Shown: piece by piece, positions 7,809-18,444 of the stretch | Position numbering within the stretch: position 1 is the stretch's first letter | Layout: each line of letters begins with the position of its first letter | Assembly: GCA_027579435.1 (NCBI GenBank) | Contig: JANBPK010001156.1 | Span: 1-20,623, forward strand | Reading direction: 5' to 3' | Length of the DNA: 20,623 nt | Source of the DNA: Candolleomyces eurysporus | Lineage: Eukaryota; Basidiomycota; Agaricomycetes; Agaricales; Psathyrellaceae | Notes under the pieces: model-generated | What the model was told of the DNA's origin: nothing | What the model saw: the letters and a program-made list of their open reading frames with translations, nothing else | Databases searched by the model: none | Translations under genes and position numbers: made by a program

Positions 7809-8700
7809 ATGTTGACAACGGACTTATCGCCAGGTACAGTGCTCCCGTCCTGTAGTGCAGATCATGCTGGCGGCCCCCGTAGAGTGCTTATTCATGGCAC
7901 GAATGAGATCCAATTGCAATGGGTTCGCCGCAGACTTGGCATCATTACCTACGGGTGATCGTGCCCCGCAGCTTCCTCCGCCACGTCGAACGCTTACCGT
8001 CACTCAGCTACAGCCTCCTCAGCACCCTTCCTACAAGCCAAAGTTCATCATTCCGACAGACACTACAGCCTCTCCATCCTCGAATACCGAGCCTCACAGC
8101 CGTATTCTGGTTCAACGAGTCCTTCTACCCACCACCTCGAACCACTCAACCAATATCTCAACCGCCTCCTTGAATGGCTTGACATCACCGGGAGCAGCGC
8201 CATCCATTGGGGATCATGGCCTCCTCTCTTAGCTCTATTGACTCCAATTGCCAATTGAGCTCCTATTTACATCTACCACCACACCTTCCCGCCATTCAAC
8301 CGTTCCAATACCAGAAGACCGTCGAAATCTCCTTCGCTATCGTCGGTCCTGTCCTATCCAGCGATGTCTGCTGGCTCTTTGGAACAGGTAGGATTAGCTG
8401 CCAATCACTGCCGCGGCCTAAGTATTCGTCTTTCGCTTTCTGGACGGGTCCTGCTCCTACTTCGATAGGAGATTGGTATCAGCAACACCAGCAGGAAGTT
8501 CAGATGGCCGACAAAGCACAACACTACTATTTACCAGATTGCTCACAAAGTCGGAACACACTTAACCCGCGATCGGAAGTGGAGGCAGAATCTAATACTG
8601 CAGACCTCCGCATCATCGGTCTTCGATGCAGCGTGCAATGTGACGCATGTGACGGACTACAAACTCATTTTCCGATTAACTATCCTTGGTCAGTCAAATG
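7809..8700 (+). pseudogene. Unidentified, apparently decayed coding region
   Basis: ATG at 7809 opens about 49 codons that look like real protein (MLTTDLSPGTVLPSC, then VLIHGTNEIQLQWVRRRLG), closing at a TGA at 7956. A 53-nt intron starting at 7955 (GTGATC to CACTCAG) would keep the frame open into a segment with LTAVFWFNESFYPPP. A neighbouring frame then carries LEPLNQYLNRLLEWLDITGS and AIHWGSWPPLLALLTPIAN (about 8135-8255). A third carries QKTVEISFAIVGPVLSSDVC (about 8310-8370). Protein-like segments in different frames without convincing splice junctions suggest a gene broken by indels. I do not recognise the family; the hydrophobic LLALLTPIAN segment could be membrane-associated. Confidence 0.3.
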
Positions 8701-8904
8701 ATTTCACACCAGCATGGAGTAATACATTCATATTCATTGAGGACACTTCTGAGCATCTGCTGGATTCTCAAATAACGTTAAGATATAGATCTGGGGGCAC
8801 ATTGGCCCACCCCGCATCTGAATTGGGTGTCTCCAACGATAAACATCCGCGATGACAACCGTGGATTCCAATATCAATAGGGACCCAGGAGTTCATCTTC
8901 GTGG

Positions 8905-8912
8905 TATTTAAG
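8905..8912 (+). promoter_or_regulatory. TATA-like box upstream of the inhibitor-like gene
   Basis: TATTTAAG lies 53 bases before the ATG at 8965, a plausible spacing for a fungal core promoter with a short leader. It is supported by position only; no transcription start is known. Confidence 0.35.
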
Positions 8913-8964
8913 GGCCACCTACGTTTTCGCAGCAAGTTATTCTTTAGTCACTTCCTTGATCAAC

Positions 8965-9516
8965 ATGTCTGCGTTTGAAACCGGGCTGTACACAATCAAG
9001 AGTCAAAGTCTCAAGCAGTTCGTTGGCGTATCTCAAACGTCTGTCGGAAACCTTCTCCCGATCGTCGCGGTCGAGTCCACGGCAGAGACACCGCAAGAGG
9101 TACGCTTGTTGTGTCATACGCCACATCGACATGCAGTTGGATTTGTTACCAGTGGTACATTGAAACATTCCCCAACAATCGGGTCTCCATCCGACTTCGA
9201 GACGGTGGATATGCAACCAGAGTCAACGACCTGCTCTGGGCGGCTAATGAGACGAAGCCCAATGAATGGTTCCTGGTCAATGCGAGGAGATACGGGAAGA
9301 CCACATATGTGTAAGATCACAAATGCCTTTCTAACAGTAGCACTAGGCTAACAGGATGATAGAATCATAGGAGGGTCCGAATCGACATCCCAAGCATGGG
9401 CGTTGCCAACCATAGCTCCCACAAGGCAGATACGGTTCGAGGTTGCGGTATCTTTGCCTGTGGAGCCGCCTATACACCCAGAGAGCCAGCTATTTGACCT
9501 TGACCGCCTCGATTGA
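8965..9516 (+). CDS. Beta-trefoil protease inhibitor-like protein (I66/cospin-type)
   Basis: Three exons (8965-9099, 9153-9310, 9363-9516) encode 148 residues. Introns of 53 and 52 nt are GT-AG with agreeing phases; the second has a GGCTAAC branch site. The start MSAFETGLYTIKSQSLKQFV has the GxYxIKS opening of fungal beta-trefoil proteins. WYIETFPNNRVSIRLRDGGY, NDLLWAANETKPNEWFLV and SQAWALP follow the spacing I associate with the I66 serine-protease inhibitor (cospin) family: an EWxV strand, then a Y-x-I strand, then a W-x-x-P end. There is no signal peptide, in keeping with cytosolic fruiting-body inhibitors and lectins of mushrooms. A beta-trefoil lectin is the alternative. A decayed tandem copy follows 288 bp downstream. 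The family is from motif memory; the gene structure is seen directly. Confidence 0.68.
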
Positions 9517-9804
9517 TGTATGGTCTCCGTTCTATAGTTGTGTACCGATCTTCGACATAACACCATGGGACCTTCAAAAGTGGACTGAAATCAGTATTAC
9601 GTGCTGGATTCAACCGACGGCGTACAAATGTAGGACATTGAAATGATATACCCTCACCATGAAGCTCCTATTTCGCTCACAGACGGAGAGCTTCGTGCTT
9701 CTCAAACTATCGAGGAATACCCGAGTTTGATAGTCATCGACAAACGCGATAATCATCTTTGCTTGTCTCCGCCTTGCTCCGACTCACCCAACGTTTTGTT
9801 TGCG

Positions 9805-10387
9805 ATGCCACAGATAGAAAGCGCTCATTACAGTATCAAAAGCCAGCTAATTGACCGTTTTGTTGGAGCTGTAGGGCAGGTAGTAAATACCCTCACGCCC
9901 ATAGAGACCTCGGGTTCCGATGCAGAGCCTTCACAGGTTGTTGAACGCTTCGTCTAGACGGTTTTCCTCTACAGCTTACTGGTATCGTCCAATTGAACGT
10001 CACCGTGGTATATTGNAAAAAAAGCCAAATGGGAAGGTGTACATTACACACCAGAACGCGTACGCTACAAGTGTCAACTGACATCTGTGGGTGGTCACTG
10101 CGAACGAAACGTCTGTTCCGCCAGAATGGTATTTCACTGAAGCACCGTTCACCCAAATCCCCTGTATGTCTTGAGGGCCGACATAGCCCTGATCATTTAC
10201 GTTTCAGTATCCAAGCGGCCTTCGAAAACGATCTTCCTTACGCTTGGACGCTCCCGACGAATGAGGGCTCACAGAACGGCACCACAGGACAAATCCGCCT
10301 CGAACCCGCATACTCTCTGCCCGTTTTTCCATGTTCCCAGCGATACGCCCACAAACTCAAATATTCGACCTTGACCGCCTGGATTGA
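9805..10387 (+). pseudogene. Decayed tandem copy of the beta-trefoil inhibitor-like gene
   Basis: ATG at 9805 begins MPQIESAHYSIKSQLIDRFV, clearly parallel to the upstream gene's start. Further matches are KPNGKVYITHQNAYATSVN (against YATRVN), VTANETSVPPEWYF (against AANETKPNEWF), YAWTLPTNEG (against QAWALPT), GQIRLEPAYSLPV (against RQIRFEVAVSLPV) and the end QIFDLDRLD with TGA at 10385-10387. Introns fall at the same places (first from about 9940; second about 10165-10206, GTATGT to TTTCAG). Damage: an N in a poly-A run (10016), a TGA where the intact copy has an Asp codon after VN, and a one-base shift after SLPV near a T5 run. Some lesions sit at homopolymers and could be sequencing errors, so it may be less dead than it looks. 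Confidence 0.6.
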
Positions 10388-10439
10388 CTCCGCCATTCGA
10401 GGTAATCATTGGTCATAAAGAACGAGAACCATCATCAGT

Positions 10440-11055
10440 TCAGAGGGACAATGTCAGACGATAGTACGTACTCATGACTCCCGATAATTCTATGTAGAGA
10501 TGGCAGTAGGGGACCAATGAACCTTGATACGAATGAAATAACAGAGGGGGAATTGGGGAAAAGAGGAGGTAGCATAGAGGAGTGGACCGAACGAGGGAAC
10601 AAGTCCGTGTCGTCATGTGAGTGGATTTTCGAGGCCTTCTCATGAAAGCATACCACGGCAAGAGAATGGGAAGCCCGTAGAGTAGAAAATTCGGCTGGGC
10701 AAGGTGGAAGTGAGTGAGCGTGAATTCTATGTGTAAATCGAATGGATAGTATCGCCATAGCCATCCAGGGGAAAAGAGGAAATACATACAAAGTATCGTC
10801 CCTCGCTTCCAAAAGAGTCTGAAAGTCATTCGACTCCAGCCTTTGCAACGAGCCTGACCGCATCGCACTGTACCGATTCACCACAATCCTACCACCACCT
10901 GCCGACTGCGGTAGGTCTTGAATTGAATCTCTGGAAATCGGACGAGCAGCATACCGTCGAGATAGTAGAAAGCCTAAGAAAATTACAGATGCAGATAAAG
11001 CCCGAGTTCGGTTCAATACGTTTCGCCGCTGTAGCTCGGGCTTGATTGGGTGCAC
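10440..11055 (-). pseudogene. Fragment of an uncharacterised basidiomycete gene family, copy 1
   Basis: Exon-like sequence (about 11055-10790) carries RIVVNRYSAMRSGSLQRLES and NDFQTLLEARDDT. A 63-nt intron (10727-10789, GTATGT to GATTTACACATAG) leads to FTLTHFHLAQPNFLLYGLPI and LLPWYAFMRRP. The same architecture occurs at 19,050-19,390: DRAVRLGSLGRLNSKDFQALL, an intron ending in the identical GATTTACACATAG, then RLYHAQLSSLFYASSHVLRI. I cannot name the family. The frame has no ATG near its start and the tail (10440-10620) becomes Ser/Pro-rich without match to copy 2, so I read it as a remnant. Confidence 0.4.
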
Positions 11056-11603
11056 AAGAGTCGTCTTGGTGCTGCTCCCTCTAGTTCTTCCAAATCAGGT
11101 CCGTACAGACGCGGCAGAACTCTGTGAGGGGGGGCTTGCTTGTCTCACTTGATGCTGGTTGCCTCATTCCCAAAGTAAATCTTACGACACATGTGGCTGC
11201 AAAAAGTATGATCACTCACCTGAGAGCCGGTCCGAAGGGCGACCAATCCCTCACATTAGCCTCGTTCTCATTCTCCTTTTCCCCATCCTCTCTTTCCTCA
11301 ATATCCACTCTCCCCAATTCCGCAGTTATTCTATCCACCGTTCCCATTAATCTTCATCTCCAATGGGCCGAACTCCTCAATCCTGCTTCGACCCCTTAAT
11401 CGTGACCCAATCGAATCTCGAACACGCTTCCGAGGGCGTCATGAGCCGCTCTATTTCAGTGTGTTCTTTTTTTTTTTAGTTGTATGCGCTTTTTTTNCAT
11501 CTACTTGTGGAGCATAGTTATCGGAGTCGGGGAGGAGAGGAGAGGTACACAAAGAAAAGGTTCAGTGTAGCACGCGATACCTGACAGTCGTGGGAATTCG
11601 GAG
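11056..11603. other. Intergenic, no gene recognised
   Basis: The stretch contains a G7 run, a T10 tract and an unresolved base (11497) in a T-run. Plus-strand frames here are Ser/Leu/Pro-rich without motifs. The last 25 bases (GTCGTGGGAATTC, then the region before 11604) resemble 20,110-20,145, so a duplicated block begins here. Confidence 0.4.
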
Positions 11604-12035
11604 GTGGTGCCGAAGTTCTCGGCAGACTCACCATTATACAGGATCTACAAGTTACACGGTCTACTAAAGGTTATTTGTTGTGCTCTTCTACCCCTGTCTA
11701 ATTTCACTTCTCTCAATCTCCTACTTAGTGCTGCTCTGATCCCCTTTCTCAGATCCTCTGACCACATACGATCATATTCTGCGTTGCTCCTTCCCCTCCG
11801 CCAAAGACGGTGCTCTTTCTAATTCCATCCAACTCGCGCTGAGTCGTCTTTCGTCCAATCGTCTTCCAGTCCCGAGCGACTCGGAGGAAACACAAAGGGC
11901 AACGGAATGCAAACTTCAGCGATCACTCAGACGTCTGAGGCTATTCAGATTACCGAGGCCAAGCTGAATGAGGCGGACCTAGAGGGGAAGTGCCTAGAGG
12001 ATTCGGCCATCCGACTCGGATTCCGCGCTCTGACT
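11604..12035 (+). pseudogene. Relic of a seven-helix membrane protein gene tail
   Basis: Nucleotides 11762-12010 align by eye with the last exon of the intact gene at 17,501-17,803. Shared stretches include CCTCCGCCAA(A/G)GACGGT, GA(G/A)TCGTCT.TC.TCCAATC and GCTA.TCAGAT.ACCGA followed by the same Lys/Glu-rich end. Here the tail stop codon (TAG in the intact gene) is lost and frames are broken. The block is preceded by a GTGGTGCCGAAGTTCTCGGC start (11604) that matches 20,142 instead of anything upstream of 17,501. The relic is therefore a composite of pieces that lie apart elsewhere in the window. Confidence 0.55.
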
Positions 12036-13271
12036 ATTCCTGCCGTCTTTATATATCTGCTGTAATCAGCATAGCTTCTCATGTTCCGCGCCCATGCCCC
12101 TTACCCAAAGCAACGCTTGAAGTTCGTCAAATGAAAAACCGACACTCGGAGTGTGATACAAGGTGGTGAATGAATGGAGCAAGGAGCAAGCCTTTAAGCA
12201 CAGTACAAGTGAGCAGACTATACCCCGAGGTAGACTCCCGTTGAACTTGACCTGGTACTCATTCTGCTCGCGAGTAGGCGGCATCAGAGATCAACGAAAT
12301 GTTGCATTTTCGCGCCTTCCTGGCAACTCCTCTGGCAGACGGTTCGAAATTTGTCGCTTCGGGCTTTGTTTGGCTTGACAGCGTGTGACCACTTGATTTT
12401 AGGTTCACCCGTGACTACTGCCATGAGGCAAAGACGCGCTCAGTCCAACGGACTGAAGTCCAGATCGCCAAGAGACCCAGATGCTTCAGGACGAGGGATG
12501 TTTTTCATACTCGATGCAGGTAAAAGGAGCCTAATTTCACGACGCCAGAGGTATGACTAACACGCCAAACCTGGGAGAGAATAGGTGCCCATCCCCAAGA
12601 TCTTTTGCAAGCTGTCACTAGTGTCTGAGGTCTTGAGTGGGTTGACATAGCTGAGAATAATCTGGACTTTTTCATTCCTGTTGAGTGCAAAGCTAAGGCG
12701 ATCTAAGCGTCAGGGAAGGCTACCTCTCGTAGAATTCTTCACACTCTTCTCTCTGCCGAAGTCGGCGTGTTCGAAGCAAGCTGTGTCCGCTTATCCCGAT
12801 TTGAGGTTCTGGCCTGCGACAAGGTCGGAATTTGAAGTGGTAACCGCTGTCGCGCACATCCAGTAATCCACTTCACGACACTATCGCTAAAGGGCCTACA
12901 GTCAGATTTGGAAACTACACCTGCTAATCATTGAATTGGTGGAGCAAATTGACATGCTGACTCCTCAATCTCCGTTCAAGACCTCATACGATGGGCTGTC
13001 CTTTGCGGTGAAGGAATCATGCAACCGACTCCCTCGCTTCCTCGCCTATCTCGGCGCACAATCGCCCTTCCTACGGTGCTTCCATTGCCGCTGAATCTTA
13101 ATTTTGAGCACGGAGCAACGTTGAACCGAAGGGTCTAATGAGGCGCGTATTGATAAACAACTTTGCTTCAGCCAAATTGCTCGCTCTCCACTGGCATTCG
13201 TGTCACCTCACCTCCCTTACCCTCCGTCAACTATCCCCTCGTCCTTATCGTGTCATCTTCCTAACTCTGCC
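12036..13271. other. Intergenic, no gene recognised
   Basis: No frame longer than about 75 codons and none with a recognisable motif or consistent splice pattern. The last part must include the upstream region of the DUF6533 gene; a pyrimidine-rich stretch (CTCCCTTACCCTCCGTCAAC, about 13,209-13,228) lies before its ATG. Confidence 0.4.
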
Positions 13272-15181
13272 ATGACTACACCTATTCCTGCAATCATCTC
13301 CGGTGTGAGTCAGTTTCCTAGCTTTCGGGTCGTCTGTTACAGGATAAAGAATTGTGTCGTGACTGAAATGATTATGGATTCCTGGCTAGTAGTACTCGAG
13401 CGGTACGTTTATTTTTTAAAGCCTTGTAATCAAAGCGATGAGACACTTTCACTTACAATCATGGTCTACTAGCCGCAAGCTTAACCTTGATTGTAAGCAA
13501 GGGATCCTACATGCTTTACTGCACTTGTTCACCATGTCATGCGTGTAAATCTAAAGGTCTGGGAGTACCTTCAAACCGTCGATATTGAGGCGAGTTGCAC
13601 TCAAGATCATACACATATCGAGAGCCTCACCAGTATTTCACCTCTCTGAAACAATGAATACAGGCCAGGGTGATATGGTCCGCAGACTGGGGTGTCGTCA
13701 AGTGCCTTTTCCTCCTCAATCGCTACCTTCCCTTTATGTTCATGCCTCTCCCCGTGCTATGTAAGTGCGGCAGCCTCGAGGTGGCTCCATTTGCAGTAGA
13801 CTAATTTTTTTTTCGCGTCTAGACGACAATTCGCAGCATTTCTCTCCAACAGTGAGTGCATTGCATCCTTCTTCCCTCCCAGGAAAGTGGACCCCTGACT
13901 GCGNTTTTTTTTTTTTTTGAATACCTAGGTTTGCAAGATGGCTCATAGAATTGGGGCAGGTCTGTAGCCAAATCTCTGCTTCGACTAGGAAGGCTAAAAA
14001 TGTATACCCAGTTACTATACCGTCGTTCATGGCCATTGCTGAAGGTGATAACACTGTTTGCGTAACGCTCTCCCCCGCTGATCCTTTCGAAATAGCTTTC
14101 ATGTACATCCGAACATACGCTCTTTCGTACAAGAGCAGACATTTCACCATCTTCTTGTGTATCAATGCCCTAGTGAGTATATTCAATATACCCTGAATCG
14201 GCTTGTCATCTGGTACCGCCAGTGCTTAATGAGTTGATCGGTACGAATAGACGATCCCTATTGCGTTCGGGTGTTATCAGGCGCATATTAGTCGAGGTGA
14301 ATGTACGTTAAGCATACCTCTGTTTTATCTTTCTAAAGCCAAAGGAACTGATCAGGCGAGTTCATTTTCAATTTCCAGATATTCCAACACCAGGAATGCC
14401 AACCGGCTCCTGCGTATTCATCGATCATGGGCACACATTCGTGATAATCAGCGCAGCTCTCCTCGTGTATAACGGTGTTTGTGAGTTGACTCTCCTTTCT
14501 CTCCTTCTGCATTGTTGGACTGACTACATGTCCGATCCTCCCCACACCCAATATGAATAGTAACCGCGGCTCTTTGCATATGGTTTGGGTTCCGGCATTA
14601 CTGGATCTCAAGAGAGAATCGGATGGTTCAGATTATTTATCGTGACGGCGTATTTTACCTGGTTGCCATCGCGTGTGAGTAGCTCTATCCTCCAATGTCG
14701 TCATCTCGCTCTGACTTCTATCATCCGTACATGCTCAGTGCTGTCTTTGTTAAATGGAGTCGTACTCCCCGTTGCCGCTGTACGTCTCCATCCCGTTAAT
14801 GAAACGCACCCATCCATGCTTACTTTGCCTCGCCATGGCATTTTAAACTTCAGCATGAGCTTTCACACATGACAGCCATGTACGTCGCCTCTGCCGACTC
14901 TCATCTATGATTTCATGCAGCTTATGCGAAGCTATCGTGATCACTACAGCCCTCAAGCCGCACTCCATACTGTCCTCGCATCCCGAATGATCCTCCATCT
15001 TCGGTGCGAGTCCAGAGAAAGAATGGGACTCACGACGATGGCCGCGAGCTGCATCGACCAGGCATTCCCTGATGGTCTCGAGTTCAATCACTCTTTTACT
15101 GAAGAACCAGAGTGTCAGCGGCAGCTTGAACTTGACGGCGACGGCGACCAAGTCGAGACTCGGGAATTGAAAATGCCGTAG
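13272..15181 (+). CDS. DUF6533-type multi-pass membrane protein
   Basis: ATG at 13272 (MTTPIPAIISG); the link to the next clear exon (13557) is unresolved. From there the exons are 13557-13589, 13664-13760, 13823-13851, 13929-13959, 14012-14044, 14096-14172, 14281-14296, 14379-14480, 14561-14674, 14739-14779, 14854-14879 and 14950-15181. They keep phase perfectly and give 276 codons to TAG. The DUF6533 signature is plain: VWEYLQTVDIE joined to ARVIWSADWGVVKCLFLLNR and YLPF, then YIRTYALSYKSR, a Cys-containing loop and helix (SCVFIDHGHTFVIISAALL), MVQIIYRDGVFYLVAIAL and a last helix plus LHTVLASRMILHLR, with a charged tail. The first intron listed (13590-13663) has a GC donor. These proteins are expanded in mushrooms; a receptor-like role is guessed, not shown. 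An unresolved base (13904) lies in an intron. Confidence 0.72.
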
Positions 15182-16444
15182 ACCTCCACAGAGGCTAGCA
15201 CCCCGGTCTTGATTATCCCCGGGATTCACCAATACGTCCGGAATGTTAATACATTAATTTTAATCTAGTTGCTGATTTAGGAGGCCGGTACTTTAGACAT
15301 CCGGGACTTCTTAGCGTAGTTGAAAATGAATAATACGAGATAAACAAGGAGTCAATCGCTCGCCTCATAGCACCATTGTATTCGAGCTTGCACTCGGCGC
15401 TGAAGCCGTTCTTGGGATAACAGCAGAGCTGAGGCCTTCTCAACACTCTATCGTACGATTGCAGCATCAGGTCAACTCTCTAATCCCTCGAGAGACACGA
15501 AAGCGCGGTCTGAGCCTCTATCTTGAGTAATCCGCGCGCTGCTCATCGTGATGGATTGAATCTGTCGAAGTCAGACCGTAGATGCTAGGTAGTAATCACA
15601 CGAGATCCCAGTAAGGAGGCTGGGGATTTCGACTCGGTCACTGTACCCCCTGTGAATAAATGGCAGCATGAAGGGGACGCGCAGGCAAAACTTGACCTTT
15701 GCGAACGCTGATAATCTCGAAGGCATCTTTCTTCTCGTGGCTGACCGGGCTTGAGATATTGCCTGCCAGTGGGAACCATCAGACAAAGTTGCTTCCCAAT
15801 TGAAAACATGATATACAGATGTTCGGCCCCTCCTCGGACAAGAACTCCTAGCGAATGACTCGGAGTTATTCGTTGATCACCCGTGCTGACATGGCTTGTA
15901 TCGGGAACAAGAAGCAAACTAGAGAACCTGTGGCGAGTCATGATCATCCCCAGAAGCACATACGTCATTTTTGAACAGAGCAGGCGAGACCTGGCAAGTA
16001 AGGATAGATTGGGGTAGACCTTCTCTCAGTCGTTGAAATGCTGGAATGGTATCGACGTTGTATGAACCGTCATCTTGGTGATGTAACGTGAACCTGGTGA
16101 CGCGTCGTCAGAAGGCGAATACGTCTGCATTACTTTAGCAAACACCCAAACAATGATGGACTCGCATTGATTAGGAAGAATTGGAAGAGAAGCAATTGCT
16201 TCGTAGCCATGATGGATATTTCTGAGACGTCATCAGCACAAGTTTAGTGTGATGGTACTGGCTCATTCCATGCTTTTGGGAATGCTTGTGCGGCATGATC
16301 TACCGAAGATGGCCTAGCACCAACTTCCTTGAAGATTCGACGGTGTTGTGGGATTCGAAGCACAATCCTTGCGCTGGATATCCTATTTCAAGGAGGAGGG
16401 AGGAACGGGCTTTGTACAAACGCTTACTACTCACACTTGTTGAA
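15182..16444. other. Intergenic, no confident gene
   Basis: Minus-strand frames at 15246-15467 and 15585-15968 were inspected. The second has a slightly protein-like stretch (RITPSHSLGVLVRGGAEHLY) but no splice pattern or family match. The final few hundred bases lie upstream of the seven-helix gene and would hold its promoter; no TATA box stands out. Confidence 0.4.
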
Positions 16445-17803
16445 ATGGATCCCCATAGTATGGAGCACCGGCTCATCGTACAGGCTCGAGCGTTGTATGC
16501 AAATTACACAATGACCATGGTTGAAGTTGGTAGGTCGCTTGAAACCTATGTCATGACAAGAGTAGCTTACTCTTTACCGCCACCTGTTTTACACCGACTC
16601 TAAATATCTGTGTCCACCACACCAGGAATCCACGTATTCATGGCATTCTATGGCCTCTCCATGTTTCTCGAAACACCAGAGCATCTTAGAAAGGGCAGGA
16701 AGAGATACATAGCGGCCAGCTTTGCTATAACGTGTCTTTCTACCCTTATCGCCTCCCTTGACACAGCCGATTACTTTCAGCTGCTCTTCCAGTCAACCTC
16801 ACCCTCTCATTGGCGAGAACTACGAATAGAAAACTCCCAAAACTGGAAGCGATTGCTCAGCGACACTCTTTTGGGAATTCTCGTCTGGATAGGAGATGCG
16901 CTACTTGTGAGCGTGTATCATCACGATATCGAAGCTTATCACGCATTGATATTCCATAGGTGTATCGCTGCTACGTAATCTGCGTGGATTACCGGTGGAT
17001 ATCAATTATACCTGGAATCACCAGTTTATGCGCGCTAGGTGGGTCGTGCTTCCCAGATAGGAGTTCGGATTCTATTAATCAACCACTCCATACAAACCAA
17101 CAGTCCTCACCTTGCTTGCGGCCCACCAGAGCACTAGCGCTGTGCAAGCGTACGCAAGCGCCTACGTTTTGCTGATCGTTTTGACCAACGTTCTTGTCAC
17201 GAGTATCATCACCTTGCACTTGTTTCGCGCACGTCGAACCTTATCGAAGCTCCTCCCATCAAGGGATATGCGCCTTTATACTGGGGCCGCGGCCATTTTA
17301 ATTGAGACTGCTCTTCCGCTGAGCGTTTTCGGAATCATCGCAGCTGCATTAACATTGACGATGATCTTGGATTCTTCTGCGTTCTCGTCTGAAGGACAAC
17401 TGGTTTCCCAGTACTTATTCTTCGGCCTGTTTTGGTCGTTCTGCGTGAGCTCAACTCTCCCAGTATTTGAGCGAATTCTATACTAAGTACTTGTCTCCAG
17501 AACCTCTCACCCCATATGATCATCTTCCGTGTCACTACCGGCCGCTCATTCACCAAGTTGCCCTCCGCCAAGGACGGTCTTACTTCCAATCCCATTCAAT
17601 TCGCCCAAACCGCTGAATCGTCTCTCCTCCAATCATCTTCGTTCAATCGTGAGCTCGGCATGAACCCAGAACTCGACGTTGAACGACTCGAAGCAGACAC
17701 AACCAGTGACGGAACTCAGATCTCAACGACCGCCCACACAGCACAAGAAGCTACTCAGATCACCGAAGGCAAGCTAGATGAATCGAACGTAGAGAAGAAG
17801 TAG
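16445..17803 (+). CDS. Seven-helix membrane protein of an uncharacterised agaricomycete family
   Basis: Five exons (16445-16529, 16626-16906, 16960-17038, 17104-17444, 17501-17803) encode 362 residues. Introns of 96, 53, 65 and 56 nt are GT-AG with agreeing phases. It starts MDPHSMEHRLIVQARALYAN. Helix-rich segments follow: GIHVFMAFYGLSMFLETPEH, ITCLSTLIASLDTADYF, LLGILVWIGDALLVYRCYVI, WISIIPGITSLCALG, YASAYVLLIVLTNVLVTSII, ILIETALPLSVFGIIAAALT and YLFFGLFWSFC joined to NLSPHMIIFRVTTGRSF. The GDALL-YRCYV, TGA(A)-ILIE-ALP and SPHMIIFRVTTGRS motifs are characteristic of a large mushroom membrane-protein family with receptor-like topology. The cytosolic tail is acidic and Ser/Thr-rich and ends in KLDESNVEKK. 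A decayed copy of the tail lies at 11,762-12,010. The ligand and partner are unknown. Confidence 0.85.
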
Positions 17804-18444
17804 GCGATCTAGGTACTCAGTTTGTTCCCCGGCCAGTTTCTTTTCGGTGCAGCATTGTGCGTGCGTAGTGGGTAGAAAATACAAATGTGAAGGCTACTGT
17901 AATTTAACCATCTTGTCAACTTCACTTCTCATTGACAGGGTGATATTAAGCCTTATGTCGTAAAGCACTTTAGGTACGAGATCAGCAATATAGAGTATTT
18001 CAATCCTGATCTGAAAATCGTCCACTCTTCTCTGTTATGAGCTATCGTGCAGTTCGCTTACCTCACCCCTCCACGCTTGCAGGACCCTTGCTTTCCCTTC
18101 GAGGACGGATTTTCTCTTGGGGACTGTCCTCAAAGATCCGCAGAATAGTATCTCGTCCGATTTTGAGCCGAATTATTGAGAGTCCGAGCTTCCGCACGCT
18201 CCATGGACAAGTACATATGCTTTAGGGTAGAGTCAATTTTCCGCCGAAGCTTACCTTAGTCTCTTCGTTCCCTTCCACCCTGAGTCTTCTCGTGCTCTTT
18301 TCTTCTAATTAAAATTTGTCTCGCTTTGCGTTGATCTACTTGCTCATTTACACACCAGAACTTTGCTTGTAATGACATAACTACATCCCATTTAAGTCCC
18401 TCAAATCTATCTGTTCCCTCAGCTCCTTCACAATGATTTGGATT
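17804..18444. other. Intergenic, no gene recognised
   Basis: This is the space between convergent genes (a plus-strand stop at 17803 and a minus-strand stop at 18445). It is AT-rich around 17,880-18,000 and 18,300-18,400, and a plus frame at 18037-18225 is Arg/Ser/Pro-rich without motif. It probably holds both 3' ends. Confidence 0.45.

Noticed and set aside
10435..11055. A single 206-codon intact gene
   Set aside because: No ATG near the start, and comparison with the second copy shows that a 63-nt intron lies inside this frame, so the uninterrupted reading is an artefact.
13740..14186. 148-codon minus-strand ORF
   Set aside because: Antisense to five DUF6533 exons whose phases and motifs fit; it spans an N and a long homopolymer.
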